A stretch of 64,000 bases of DNA from SLLG01 sp964403935 (GTDB lineage Bacteria; Verrucomicrobiota; Verrucomicrobiia; Opitutales; Oceanipulchritudinaceae): the NCBI GenBank assembly GCA_964403935.1, contig CAYOIB010000001.1, forward strand, positions 1 through 64,000, in the 5' to 3' direction. The first letter of the stretch is position 1. The number at the start of each line of letters is the position of its first letter. The notes beneath the pieces are model-generated. The model was not told where the DNA came from. It searched no databases and saw only the letters and a list, made by a program, of their open reading frames with translations. Below are positions 1-9,207 of this stretch, in pieces. The position numbers were made by a program, and so were the translations under genes.

Positions 1-3000
1 CTTCACCGGGTACGGCACGTGCCCCCAAATGTGGGTCATCAGGCCCATGCGGTTGTAGTGGAAGAAGGTCGCGCGGTCCTGCACGTCGGTCTGTTTCTTC
101 AAAAGCCCCCGCGCATTGTACTCGAAGCGGCTCTCGATGAACCGCGGGGCGGAGGTCAGCGGCTGACTGTGATTCTGCCGCTCGATGCGCTCCACCCGAA
201 GGAGTTCTGTCGTCCCCGTATCATAGATGTGCTCGTAGGCGACGGGAAACTCGGAAGCCTCGCTCACGCTCAGGCGGCCATGCCCGTCATAGTGGTAACG
301 CTTCCACGCCCCCGTGGGGGATGTCTCCTGCACCACGCGCCCGTTGATCATGATAATCTCGGAATAGTTATCGTAGTGAGGCGACCAACTGCGGACGGTG
401 ATCCGGGCCGCATCCCGGTCGAGCCAGGATTTGCGCACCGAGACATTGCCGCTGGGATCTTCGGTCTCTGTTACATCGATGAGCGTCCCCAGGCCAGCCT
501 CATGCGTCCCCAGTCCGCTCAGGCGGATTCGCTCGCTCCCGACAAAGGTGCCATTCAACAAGGACGAACCCGTGGGGACAGCATGGTCGAGCGCGTAATG
601 GAAGTTCTTGACGGATTTCCATACCACCGAGGCAGGATCGACTTCGTAAGCGGTTTCCGTCCGCGTGATCCGGTCCTCGGTAACGTTCATGATAGCGGGA
701 TTCCCACTTGGAACCCACCCGTCGAGCGTGCCAGAGGTCGAAACATCCATCCCGGTTTGCTTCAATTCCCCCAGAATGTCATATTCGTTCAACACCGAGA
801 CCAGCCCCTCACGCGTCGTCTGGGCCAGCTTTCCTTTGGCATTGTAGAGGTTGTGCGAGATGTCGAAGGTCTCGGTCGTCCCTTCTTCAGAGGAACGCTC
901 CACGCGGACGATCCGTCCCAGCCAGTCAAAGACAGCGAAAACTGACATCCGGGCTCCCTCACGATCGGATCCGGTGCCATCTGCTCCTATATAAGCAGTC
1001 ACCGTCTCAAAATTGGAGCCATCCGTCTGGGCCTCGAACCCGTATTCGAAATATTGATCAACAACGCCGGGCCCGGTGATTGACTTCACCCGACCGTCCA
1101 GAAAGTACTTGGTCTCTGTCTCTGTCCCGTCACTAAGCGTTTGGCGTGTATGACGGCCATGGGGAATATTTGAACTCAATATGAATTCTAACGTTGTTTC
1201 ATAACGGCCACTCGCAGAGGTGCTTTTGATTACGTTCCCATTAATATCATACTCAAACTCATCCACAACAGGATTCAGAATTTCTGGTACTGCCAAAGCA
1301 GTTGTGAAGGTGAATCCCGCTGAAGGCGGACCCAACTCCTGTTTAATAATTTGTCCGGCAGCGTCGTAATAGATCCGCTCTGTCGTCATCGGGACCTCAA
1401 GGCCCTCGAAAGAGCGACCTGCCGTAGTGCGAGCCGAGACGCGGTTCAGATGGTCGTAGGCGTAATGGATCTCCCGACCGTCCTCGAGTCGTTCCCAAGT
1501 CTTTCGTCCGGCGTAAGATCCCATCGGATCGGAATAACGCGAGGAATAATCGAGCGAATATGAGGCCTCATAAAGCTGTCCTTTATCCGTCCACTGCCGC
1601 CATAAATTACCACCCGCTATGTATTGTGACTCTGTCCACCCTGTGAGCAAAGTGTCCGCAAGACCTGTCCCTGCGTTTCCAATTATCCGCTGTTCTACCT
1701 TACGCGTATATCCATACTGATCTCGAACTATAACCTCTACCTCTGATCGATTTAGCACTACATAAAACGGCTCCATCTCAGCATACCCGATCAGGCTCCC
1801 ATTCCATGTCGTGAGCTGCGCAGCGCCAGCACCAGCGCCTGTCGTACCGTGAATTCGAGTGATACGCACAGCCGATCCTGCCGTCGCTACGCTAAACGTT
1901 GTCGAACCAGATCCATCCGTGGAAACATTTCCGCGTTCCCATATATGAATCGTTGCCGTCCCATCTTCCTTCACCGCGTAGAGCGGTAGTCCGCGACGCC
2001 AATCGGTCCCTACAAATTCATAGTTTGCAGACACCACTTCCAACTGCTCTGAGGCCGATGGGTAAACCGTCTTGATTGTCTCGAGCACAGCAAGTCCACC
2101 TTGGTGTGATATGCGGGCATTATAACGATACTCGGATTTTCCGGTCAGCTTTCCGTCTGTATAAGTCCGGCTCTGCCGAAGCCCCGGCGAGCCATTCGGC
2201 AACACCGCCGACTGATCTGCTCCAGTCAATGTCGAATAATCATTTATTGTTGTGACTGTTCCAGTGACAACCGCCCCATACTGGAAAATGGGCTGGCCAT
2301 ACAAAAGCGAAATCGCGTCGCTCCCCCAAGGTACCGTGATATCCAAATCAAGCAATTCGGAGTGATCTAAGTAAGGCCTGGAGTACTGAAGCGTCCGCTC
2401 AGTCAACGAAGGATCCACCCCTCTCGATGGCTCCGGCAAAACTCCAGGACCCCCTCCCCGCAGCTTCACTTCTCCAACCCAACCTTCCAAACTGCGGCCC
2501 TGCTGCGTTTCAATAGAGGCCAACCCTGGCGCAGGCGAAAAATAACGATCTATCGTCCTTCCGATGTCCGTGTGACCGCAGAGAGAATCACCATGCCCAT
2601 AGATTGACCGCTTACGATCCGACCATTTCAAAAGTCGCCCAAACTCATCATATGTACTCTGCCTGAATCTTCCCTGAGGTGTTAACACACTTGGAGTGGG
2701 AACCACTAGCGGTTCGATATCGCACATAAAGGTTTGTGTAAGAGCTTGCGAATATGATAACCCATAATTATCAATCGAAGCCGGCGACACAAGGTAACCG
2801 TGCTTCCCCCGAAATACAGAATCATCAAGGGTAGTCCAATCAACAAATATCGATTGACTGGTGACCAATGAATCATTACTCCTACCTTTAGCCAGAAAAG
2901 AATTTAATTCTAATGACCCTGCTTTCAATGAATACAAACTAGCTTCCCATCCAAACACAACATCTTCCGGCCTAACCCCTATAACAATGTTCTGGTAATG

Positions 3001-3879
3001 CACCTCGATCTCAAAACGGGAAATTTCTTCATTATTCGTACGATCGAATATAATAATCTCTTTTACAAACTGATTCTCATGATAAATTTCGACGGCAACG
3101 GCCGGACTTTCAATTCGTAGCGGAGATGTCGAAACTACCTGAACAGACCCTGTAACATCGTTGAACTGCACACCCGCAACAGGTAGCCGATACGAACTTC
3201 TGCCATAACCAACATCGCTCCCAATTCGCATGGCCGTAAACAAAACAGAACCCGCAGAGCGACCATCAGGCAACCAACCAAGAGAAATCTGAAACCGTTC
3301 GTGCCCACTTTGAGGCCGAGAGACCCGCCCCGGCAAGCCCCCTTCGCTATCGCCTGTGCGCTTCAGCAAAACATGAATTTGAATATCATCCCCCGGAACA
3401 AGTGCTTCGAAACCTGGTGATTGCGCAGTAATAACAGAACCGCGCGACCACGGATCTGAACGATTGTGCTTCCAGAATACCTCCACCCCGTCCGGGAGGG
3501 AAACATGAATTTTGTAATCATCGATAGGTTCGCCTGAATTTGAATCTGGCACCGTAAAAATTGCGTCAAACCTAATCCCCATCGGCAACCGAGTGATAAA
3601 AGATTCTTGAGGAAGCCACTGATCATCCTCACCGTTAGGCCAATACACGGGGAATTCATTGTCAGAACCCGCATCCGGATCTACAAAAAGGGGATCATCC
3701 TCCAAAGGCATCATCTCATAATGTCCGGTAGATATTCTCAGTGGACTCGAAACACCCTCATGTATCGTTTCTATAAAGGTTTCAATATAAACCAGAGTCG
3801 AGTCAGATTCAGTTAAAGACATGCCTTTAAGCAGAGGCACAGCACTAATGAACAGAAATGGTAAGATTTGGATTCTCAT
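1..3879 (-). CDS. Secreted RHS/YD-repeat protein, 3' end outside window
   Basis: Translating the minus strand from the ATG at 3879 gives an open frame of 1293 codons to the left edge, so the C-terminus is missing. Residues 1-19 look like a signal peptide (MRIQILPFLFISAVPLLKG). About 390 residues of non-repetitive, probably beta-rich sequence follow. RHS/YD repeats begin near residue 405 (TYDEFGRLLKW) and recur to the edge (YDHLNRVSARTT near 800, FEYDINGNVIKS, EYDILGELKQTG, YHYDGHGRLSVSE, FFHYNRMGLMTH). RHS repeats are known to form a beta-cage, often around a variable C-terminal toxin; whether a toxin follows lies outside this window. It is the last visible gene of an operon, 9 bp after the preceding stop. 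The N-terminal half (about 2.7-3.7 kb) is clearly more AT-rich than the window average, suggesting transfer. Confidence 0.88.
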   Translation of the reverse strand, partial: MRIQILPFLFISAVPLLKGMSLTESDSTLVYIETFIETIHEGVSSPLRISTGHYEMMPLEDDPLFVDPDAGSDNEFPVYWPNGEDDQWLPQESFITRLPMGIRFDAIFTVPDSNSGEPIDDYKIHVSLPDGVEVFWKHNRSDPWSRGSVITAQSPGFEALVPGDDIQIHVLLKRTGDSEGGLPGRVSRPQSGHERFQISLGWLPDGRSAGSVLFTAMRIGSDVGYGRSSYRLPVAGVQFNDVTGSVQVVSTSPLRIESPAVAVEIYHENQFVKEIIIFDRTNNEEISRFEIEVHYQNIVIGVRPEDVVFGWEASLYSLKAGSLELNSFLAKGRSNDSLVTSQSIFVDWTTLDDSVFRGKHGYLVSPASIDNYGLSYSQALTQTFMCDIEPLVVPTPSVLTPQGRFRQSTYDEFGRLLKWSDRKRSIYGHGDSLCGHTDIGRTIDRYFSPAPGLASIETQQGRSLEGWVGEVKLRGGGPGVLPEPSRGVDPSLTERTLQYSRPYLDHSELLDLDITVPWGSDAISLLYGQPIFQYGAVVTGTVTTINDYSTLTGADQSAVLPNGSPGLRQSRTYTDGKLTGKSEYRYNARISHQGGLAVLETIKTVYPSASEQLEVVSANYEFVGTDWRRGLPLYAVKEDGTATIHIWERGNVSTDGSGSTTFSVATAGSAVRITRIHGTTGAGAGAAQLTTWNGSLIGYAEMEPFYVVLNRSEVEVIVRDQYGYTRKVEQRIIGNAGTGLADTLLTGWTESQYIAGGNLWRQWTDKGQLYEASYSLDYSSRYSDPMGSYAGRKTWERLEDGREIHYAYDHLNRVSARTTAGRSFEGLEVPMTTERIYYDAAGQIIKQELGPPSAGFTFTTALAVPEILNPVVDEFEYDINGNVIKSTSASGRYETTLEFILSSNIPHGRHTRQTLSDGTETETKYFLDGRVKSITGPGVVDQYFEYGFEAQTDGSNFETVTAYIGADGTGSDREGARMSVFAVFDWLGRIVRVERSSEEGTTETFDISHNLYNAKGKLAQTTREGLVSVLNEYDILGELKQTGMDVSTSGTLDGWVPSGNPAIMNVTEDRITRTETAYEVDPASVVWKSVKNFHYALDHAVPTGSSLLNGTFVGSERIRLSGLGTHEAGLGTLIDVTETEDPSGNVSVRKSWLDRDAARITVRSWSPHYDNYSEIIMINGRVVQETSPTGAWKRYHYDGHGRLSVSEASEFPVAYEHIYDTGTTELLRVERIERQNHSQPLTSAPRFIESRFEYNARGLLKKQTDVQDRATFFHYNRMGLMTHIWGHVPYPVK

Positions 3880-3888
3880 CGATCTATC

Positions 3889-4635
3889 TTAAAATAAAAA
3901 TAATCCAATTTCCGGGTGATCCATAAAGCTCGGTATCAGACCCATCTGATATTCCGTCAAGTTGCTCAACCCATCTCCATCGACGTCTTGGGTCGCCCCA
4001 TAATGCAGCCCACCGAAGTATAGATACTCCCAGTAATCAGGCAGACCATCCCCGTCACCATCCACCAGATAAACATTGAAATCACTCAGGTCCCAACTGA
4101 AAAGGTGCTTCACTTGACCTACATTGGCAGCGCCCAAGTTTACCAAGGTTTGATTATGAAGCCATGGATACTGGGGCGCATTGTCTGTCACACCCGGCGC
4201 CGGGTCCACCAGATGAAGCCCGGCGGGCCAGCCATCACTGCCCGGGCCGAACCCAATGAAGTTAAACCGATTGAAAAACTTGGATGCCACGAACTTCAAC
4301 TGACCTACATTCACCAATGCATAATAGTTTGACGGCCTACCCGGTTCTTTCAGATCCTGAATTGAGAAGCCAACCCCACCAATCGGGCCCAGCTTTTTAT
4401 CAAGCTCGGCGATAGCAACAGATGTTATATGCCAGAGCTGGCCTTGGTTCACTGGCGCGCCATTTCTTGGTTCATTCAGCTGACTGATATTAACCACGCT
4501 TGCCGACGGATCTTCAGCATTATACCACCATGCCGGATAATGGCCGGGCCACCCCTGAGGGAGGGCCCCAGCGGAAATCACAGTGAAGCAAGACGCCAAA
4601 AGCGCGCCACCACGTACTATCTGGTAAAAGCTCAT
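3889..4635 (-). CDS. Secreted GQL-repeat protein with EF-hand-like Ca-binding motifs
   Basis: This 248-aa protein has an N-terminal signal peptide (hydrophobic residues 8-24, ending near AGALPQG). It carries three copies of a short motif: APVNQGQLWHITSVAI, ALVNVGQLKFVASKFF and GAANVGQVKHLFSW. Comparable N-x-GQ-L-K-x-V-A repeats are common in secreted verrucomicrobial proteins. The C-terminal part has two Asp-rich loops, DGDGDGLPDYWE and DVDGDGLSNLTEY, of the thrombospondin type 3/dockerin class that bind calcium. It lies between the YadA-head-like gene (17 bp gap) and the RHS gene (9 bp gap), so it is probably co-expressed and may be a structural partner of the RHS protein outside the cytoplasm. 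The biochemical function is unknown. Confidence 0.8.
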   Translation of the reverse strand: MSFYQIVRGGALLASCFTVISAGALPQGWPGHYPAWWYNAEDPSASVVNISQLNEPRNGAPVNQGQLWHITSVAIAELDKKLGPIGGVGFSIQDLKEPGRPSNYYALVNVGQLKFVASKFFNRFNFIGFGPGSDGWPAGLHLVDPAPGVTDNAPQYPWLHNQTLVNLGAANVGQVKHLFSWDLSDFNVYLVDGDGDGLPDYWEYLYFGGLHYGATQDVDGDGLSNLTEYQMGLIPSFMDHPEIGLFLF

Positions 4636-4652
4636 CAGTCAGAACGCCAATG

Positions 4653-5600
4653 TTAGTCTGAGGTAAAAGGCCCCATCGAAATATCACCCTGGGGTTGGAT
4701 TTCCACCGCCCCATTCGCCCGAACGACAAGACCGTTTGACCGATTGGAACTGTTCGCCCCTGTTCCGACGACAAAGAGCGGCCGGGCCGGGTCATTGGGG
4801 CCAGCTGCTGTATCCACCTTATTGAACCGACCCACAACAAAGCTGTCGTCATGCGCCGCAATCAAGTTACGCCCAAAGGCCGAGGCTCGGTTGGCAGTAA
4901 CTTCATTATCCTGACCGGAGGCCATGGCTCCCAAAGCGTTGATATAATTAGCGATTCCAAATCCGGCCGATCCCCAGCCTTGGATTACATTCCCAAAACC
5001 AAAATCCGTGTTGGAGTTAGCTCGAATTATATCGAACTCCTGCTCGGTCTTTCCCATCAGACCCAACAGATATTTTTCATGTTCACTGTAAACTTCCACC
5101 CGATTAAGATAGATGTGATCATTGAATAGAGTATACTCGGCATAGGGGTCATCCGGTTCATTATATGTGCGCGCTACTGCACTCTCACCAAGATTTCTAT
5201 AGACGTTACGCACAGATACCTCAACGATGTTCCCTCCCTCACCAGGGTAAGTGTCATACCGCACACGTACCACCCGGGTACGAATCCCCACCTCAGCCGT
5301 CCACGCTAAGTAGCGATAGGGCACCTTGAATTCTGAATGCTCTTGCACATAATTGGACGTAAACGTCGGCATAGAGCTGGCCAATATCGGGTTCTTTCCT
5401 GCATCGGCTTCATCAAGATTGATCCAGTCATCGCTATCATCATCGTCGAACCAGGAAATATTTGGCAGAGTCGTATCGGTGTGATCGCTGAAATGATAAT
5501 AGGCCCACACCCACGACGGATCGTATGGACTGGACGACTGACCGTGGAGGCTTGCGACAAAAACTGCGAGCAAAGCGGTTAGACTAAGTGTGGTCTTCAT
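4653..5600 (-). CDS. Secreted protein with YadA-head-like C-terminal repeats
   Basis: This 315-aa protein has a clear signal peptide (MKTTLSLTALLAVFVASLHG). The mature N-terminus is acidic (FDDDDSDDWINLDEADAG). From about residue 215 the sequence has the short repeated pattern seen in YadA-type trimeric adhesin heads and some phage tail fibres: NALGAMASGQDNEVTANRAS, AFGRNLIAAHDDSFVVG. The C-terminus (GLVVRANGAVEIQPQGDI) also resembles tail-fibre and adhesin tips. There is no membrane anchor or autotransporter barrel, so if it is surface-bound it must be held by partners. It is the second gene of the RHS operon, 17 bp from each neighbour. A role in assembling or displaying the RHS complex is inference. 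Confidence 0.75.
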   Translation of the reverse strand: MKTTLSLTALLAVFVASLHGQSSSPYDPSWVWAYYHFSDHTDTTLPNISWFDDDDSDDWINLDEADAGKNPILASSMPTFTSNYVQEHSEFKVPYRYLAWTAEVGIRTRVVRVRYDTYPGEGGNIVEVSVRNVYRNLGESAVARTYNEPDDPYAEYTLFNDHIYLNRVEVYSEHEKYLLGLMGKTEQEFDIIRANSNTDFGFGNVIQGWGSAGFGIANYINALGAMASGQDNEVTANRASAFGRNLIAAHDDSFVVGRFNKVDTAAGPNDPARPLFVVGTGANSSNRSNGLVVRANGAVEIQPQGDISMGPFTSD

Positions 5601-5617
5601 GATTGTATCTTTCGGGT

Positions 5618-6712
5618 TCAGCGGTTGATTGCTTCAAAACGCGCTGGCCGGGTTGCGTCTTGTTCTTCAATACCGTGATGTGGATGTAATCTCCTTGCCC
5701 GTTCAAGGCGCAGGCTTGAGTCCGCCCGAACACGGGTGATTTCTTCGCGATGTCTCTGCGATAGCGCCGGTGAGGCTTCTGCCACCTGCAAAAGCTCCTC
5801 CACTTCGAGGTCATCGATTGCCCCACCGTTTCTCTCAAGAATCAGTCCAGCCAGCGCGAGAGAAGCCTGCGATTGGCCGCGCGCATGCCCGTGCCTGTAC
5901 CATGCTTCTGCCAGCTTCTCGTCTTTCGGGAACGCGTGCTTCTGCTCCGTCCCGAACTTCTCCCAATACCCGCGGCGAAAACTGTCACCGACATAGACAG
6001 CAGCCCGCCCCTCCCCAGCTTCCGCTGCCTTGTTGAGATGATCGATCGCTTTTGCCATTGTCGGATCAGGAAGCGCACCCCAATCGTAGAGAACAAAACT
6101 GAGCATGTGCCCGACCCCGGTATTACCGCGCTCGATCGCTATGGCATAATGCTCCAACGCTTTGGCAGGATCCTTGGCGACACCCACACCCTTTGCATAA
6201 AGGTTGCCCAATCCGATGGGGGCAATCGCACAACCTCGCTGCTGGGCCTCTTCGTAATGGATCCTGGCACGCTTCAGGTTAACAAAAGCCGCACTGTTTC
6301 CATGCACATTGGCGTAAATATCTCCTAAAGCAGTGTAGCTCGCTGGATCGCCCAGCGCCACCCCCTTGAGGTACCACTTCTCCGCTTCGGCTATATCCGA
6401 TGGAAGCTCCAGGTCATAATGGAAGGCACGGCCCAACATCCGAATCGAGGGAATGTGCCCGGCCTCAGCCGCACGCTCGAAATACTCCAAGGCCGCCAAC
6501 CTGTCCTCATCGTTGTCAGCATCAAAATACCCCCGAATCCCATTAACATAGTCATCAATCAAAGCCCTGGCATATCCGCCTTCCGGCTCCCCCACCCGTT
6601 CGGGCCGAACCCCAACGGTTGAGGCCTGCGCCACCGAACCTGCGGTGGCGGCGATTGCGATGAGTACCCAAGCGGCGCGAACAGCCATTTCAAATTTCGA
6701 TAACTTTCTCAT
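5618..6712 (-). CDS. Sel1/TPR-like repeat exported protein
   Basis: The protein is 364 aa from the ATG at 6712, chosen because it begins a good signal peptide (MRKLSKFEMAVRAAWVLIAI...SVAQA) and has an AGGAAA Shine-Dalgarno-like site just upstream; an in-frame ATG 19 codons earlier would spoil the signal peptide. The body has repeated Sel1-type helical pairs with the A-x-x-G signature: AAEAGHIPSIRMLGRAFHY, YLKGVALGDPASYTALGDIY, AQQRGCAIAPIGLGNLYAKG, IERGNTGVGHMLS, AAEAGEGRAAVYVGD. Sel1 proteins are protein-protein scaffolds. It is the first gene of the four-gene secreted/RHS operon, with a plausible promoter about 185 bp upstream. The last 45 residues (RRLHPHHGIEEQDATRPARF) are basic and not repeat-like. 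Confidence 0.82.
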   Translation of the reverse strand: MRKLSKFEMAVRAAWVLIAIAATAGSVAQASTVGVRPERVGEPEGGYARALIDDYVNGIRGYFDADNDEDRLAALEYFERAAEAGHIPSIRMLGRAFHYDLELPSDIAEAEKWYLKGVALGDPASYTALGDIYANVHGNSAAFVNLKRARIHYEEAQQRGCAIAPIGLGNLYAKGVGVAKDPAKALEHYAIAIERGNTGVGHMLSFVLYDWGALPDPTMAKAIDHLNKAAEAGEGRAAVYVGDSFRRGYWEKFGTEQKHAFPKDEKLAEAWYRHGHARGQSQASLALAGLILERNGGAIDDLEVEELLQVAEASPALSQRHREEITRVRADSSLRLERARRLHPHHGIEEQDATRPARFEAINR

Positions 6713-7229
6713 TTTTAGATTTCCTGATTGTTGTTCTCTCCAAACCCTTTGCCCATTCTCCTGGCCCAAACGCTATTCCAATCTTCCGGACCCCATAGCC
6801 TAACGCTCAAAAACATATCTCCCTCTCAAGCGACAAACTTGCCCGATCGATCCCATCCACAAAGGGATGGCAGGAGCTATACCTAAAGGGCAGTACAATA
6901 TAATGCTCTTTCTTTTGCATTACAAAGTTGAAGGAAGACAGCGGAAAAAGCAGCTGAGGTCGGGTTCGAATTAACAAGAATTCAGGATCAGAAACAGAAA
7001 CAGACTATTGAGCGAGAGGTAAGCAGCGCGATGCGTAGAGAAATCCCATTCTTGAAAAAGATATGCAACTCCAAAATTTGTAAAATCACCATATTCTTAA
7101 TTCTCGACTTATCCAGAAACTGTCCCAAAGGCGCAATACGTTGTGAGTCATTTGCTTACCAAAAAATAAGTTGGCCGAAGGAGGGCATTTACCCTCGCTT
7201 CGGCCGAAAAAGGATGGCCATAATTTGGT
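6713..7229. other. AT-rich intergenic region upstream of the RHS operon
   Basis: Apart from the candidate promoter at 6897-6925, I see no gene here. Short open frames on both strands have no recognisable protein content or good ribosome binding sites. The stretch 7021-7200 is AT-rich and may be debris continuous with the broken genes to its right. Confidence 0.5.
6897..6925 (-). promoter_or_regulatory. Candidate sigma-70 promoter for the RHS operon
   Basis: Read on the minus strand, TTGTAA (6925-6920) and TATATT (6902-6897) are separated by exactly 17 bp. Transcription would start near 6890, giving a leader of about 175 nt before the Sel1 gene at 6712. The match is good, but the surrounding DNA is AT-rich, which raises the chance of a coincidental hit. 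Confidence 0.45.
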
Positions 7230-7496
7230 GTGAACAAAAAAAACAATCACCCTTTCGCCGATGAAGTTGCCATCCAGTCTTGGCTGTGTCCAGCCCTGAC
7301 TCCGGTCCCGGCGAACGTGGACTACACCCGCTTCAAGGAGATTCTCGACGACATATCCGGTATATTGCGCAAGGGCGGGCTGGAAGCACAGGCGATCGAT
7401 CTGGCGCTGGAGCGCTTTGAGAGCGCTGATGCGGCGGCGCGGGCTCCGCTTTGCCACAAGTCTGGACATCCCCACCAAATGAAACAAAAGGCGTGA
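7230..7496 (+). pseudogene. Possible truncated transposase N-terminus
   Basis: A GTG-initiated frame of 88 codons encodes a plausible N-terminal segment, VDYTRFKEILDDISGILRKG followed by GLEAQAIDLALERF, then loses protein-like character (APLCHKSGHPHQMKQKA) and stops. The pattern of a helical LxxLDxILRxxGLE segment near the N-terminus resembles that of some IS transposases, but I cannot name a family. It lies in a strip of broken genes, so I read it as a remnant, not an intact small gene. A genuine 88-aa protein remains possible. Confidence 0.3.
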
Positions 7497-7499
7497 CAC

Positions 7500-7916
7500 C
7501 AAGGAAGCACCCCATACGCACCCAAGTCTCAAGAGCCGGTGCAAACCTCTGTCACCTATAATGCCTCATTCAATGAAGTGTGGTCTCTGCTCTTGGCAGA
7601 AGTCGGCCTCAACTACCCCGTCATCGTTGTTGAGAAAGCGAGCAGCCTCATCACCACCGACTTTGTCATGCTCCCCGGCGGCTACGCCAACATGCACATG
7701 GCCAAGTGGGTACAGCCCCCGGCGGCTTTCTCACGACCTGGCACGGCCTCCTCGTCACCCACCCATCCCCGGCCGCCCCACGGTCACCATCCCCACCACC
7801 TTGAAGCCTTTGAGAACAACATGTCAAAGAGCTGGGTCGCCTGCCAAACCAACGGTTCTATCGAGCGCCAGGTATTCGATCGTCGCGCGCGAGGGCTCCG
7901 CATCCCCACGACCTGA
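7500..7916 (+). pseudogene. Frameshifted lipoprotein-like gene remnant
   Basis: Protein-like sequence is split between frames. One frame reads SVTYNASFNEVWSLLLAEVG, then KASSLITTDFVMLPGG and HMAKWVQPP. The neighbouring frame continues as PGGFLTTWHGL, a third piece gives RPTVTIPTT, and the first frame resumes as LEAFENNMSKSWVACQTNGS and IERQVFDRRARGL. Together these resemble small outer-membrane lipoproteins whose mature part starts with a FDEVW...A...SGLITTDW-type segment and ends in a GxIE-type segment. The signal peptide and lipobox are absent, since the upstream in-frame codons run into a stop. At least two frameshifts are needed, so it is a pseudogene unless they are sequencing errors. 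Confidence 0.5.
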
Positions 7917-8059
7917 CCCGCGATAACCAACCCCAGGAAATACGGCGAGGCCTTCCAGAGGCAGGATCAGTGCTGTGTTCTCATCCCCCTGGTGAGGTTC
8001 GCAAGACGTGTGCGCCGCAGATCAAGGGCTTCGGGATGCGCCCACAAATAACAGATATT

Positions 8060-9097
8060 TCACGGCTGAACGGTTGCGGACTGTGCGGGCCGGACCGAGT
8101 CACCATCCACCCAGCTGCCTTCGATCTGTGTGATCATCGGTGATGCCGGGACGCCGCGTTCATTCCGAAATAATTGCCCGGTGATCAAATCGACTGCGGC
8201 GGCCCCGATGGCAGGCCAGTTCTGGTTCATCCCAGCGGATTCTTCGCCACTGTGATCCAGATTCACAAAGCCCACCTGCTTCAGGCTCATTCCAGCATTG
8301 CGAATCCAGCCGGACATTTCCGACATGGCTGAGAGGACCACATCCGGCTGCTCTCTTTCCATCCACTCACTGAAGGACGCCTCCCATGAACTGCGTGGGT
8401 GCGCCAGCACAAGCGGCCTTATAGGATCATCCCGGCCCGCCCAATACATCGAACCCAACCACCCACTGATCCATTGCAGCTGAACCCGCTGCTCCGATTC
8501 CACGGTTGTGACAAATCCAGGGCGCTGGTAACCCCGCGCAAAAAGATCCTCCAGGCAGGCCTGCATCGCGTGCAGCTGGTTGTTGGTGACACGGTGCAAA
8601 GCAGGATTTTCCAGGGTAAAGCCAACCGTGGCACAGGCAAATTGATCCAGGCACACCTGCAGGCGAGTCCCCGGCTTTGGAAAATGGAGGAAGAGCAGGG
8701 CATGGATTCCCCTGTGCAACAGTTGACGCAAGAGCGTCTCCTGCGCCTCCAAGGCATCGGGCCATGGGAATTTCTCCATCGTAAAGCCACTCGCCTCAGC
8801 CTGTTGCCGGGCTCCCTCCGCAAATAAACGCACATTCAACGACGTCTTTTTATACGAAAGACGCCACGGATCAAGAAAGGCAATCGTTCCGGCATGCTTG
8901 GGCGGGCGCACCCGCATCCGTTGCGCAACCAAAGCACTCACCAAGGGGTTCGGACGATAGCCCATCTCCCTCGCCAACCGCTGGATTCGCTCCCGCGTCG
9001 CCAAGGCCTGGGACGGGTCACCCCGCAGGCACCGACTCACCGTGATGACCGAGACACCCGCCCGCTCGGCAATCTGACGCTGCGTCACCTCACGCAT
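8060..9097 (-). CDS. LacI/GalR-family transcriptional regulator
   Basis: The protein is 345 aa from the ATG at 9097, preceded by GGAGG; the frame stays open 83 codons further upstream, but that sequence is not LacI-like. Residues 3-55 form the LacI helix-turn-helix plus hinge: VTQRQIAERAGVSVITVSRC, ALATRERIQRLAREMGYRPN. A periplasmic-binding-protein-like effector domain follows (GTIAFLDPW, ARGYQRPGFVTTVES, VGFVNLDHSG). The family represses or activates sugar and carbohydrate genes in response to a ligand. No carbohydrate operon adjoins it, so its target is unknown; in Opitutae such solo LacI-type regulators are common. The region just upstream of its start is occupied by a REP-like repeat, which may have replaced or modified its promoter. 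Confidence 0.88.
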   Translation of the reverse strand: MREVTQRQIAERAGVSVITVSRCLRGDPSQALATRERIQRLAREMGYRPNPLVSALVAQRMRVRPPKHAGTIAFLDPWRLSYKKTSLNVRLFAEGARQQAEASGFTMEKFPWPDALEAQETLLRQLLHRGIHALLFLHFPKPGTRLQVCLDQFACATVGFTLENPALHRVTNNQLHAMQACLEDLFARGYQRPGFVTTVESEQRVQLQWISGWLGSMYWAGRDDPIRPLVLAHPRSSWEASFSEWMEREQPDVVLSAMSEMSGWIRNAGMSLKQVGFVNLDHSGEESAGMNQNWPAIGAAAVDLITGQLFRNERGVPASPMITQIEGSWVDGDSVRPAQSATVQP

Positions 9098-9121
9098 ACA
9101 AGAACACCCTCCGGGGGCAAT

Positions 9122-9207
9122 GAGACAACAGACATTCCTGTATGTCATCATCCGCTCCACATCCGTTCTGTCCATTCGAAATGGACAGGCAAGAATACCT
9201 GTGTCAC
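9122..9207. repeat. REP-like imperfect inverted repeat, copy A
   Basis: The left arm (9122-9146) contains GACATTCCTGTATGTC and the right arm (9184-9207) reads GACAGGCAAGAATACCTGTG on the plus strand. Reverse-complemented, the right arm aligns with the left and with both arms of copy B (9425-9506), around the core ACAGGCATTC. The element lies just upstream of the LacI-family gene and just before the transposase remnant. Confidence 0.5.

Noticed and set aside
19..945. Long plus-strand open frame of 308 codons
   Set aside because: It is antisense to the RHS gene; the minus-strand reading has a continuous signal-peptide-to-YD-repeat protein, whereas this one has no recognisable content.
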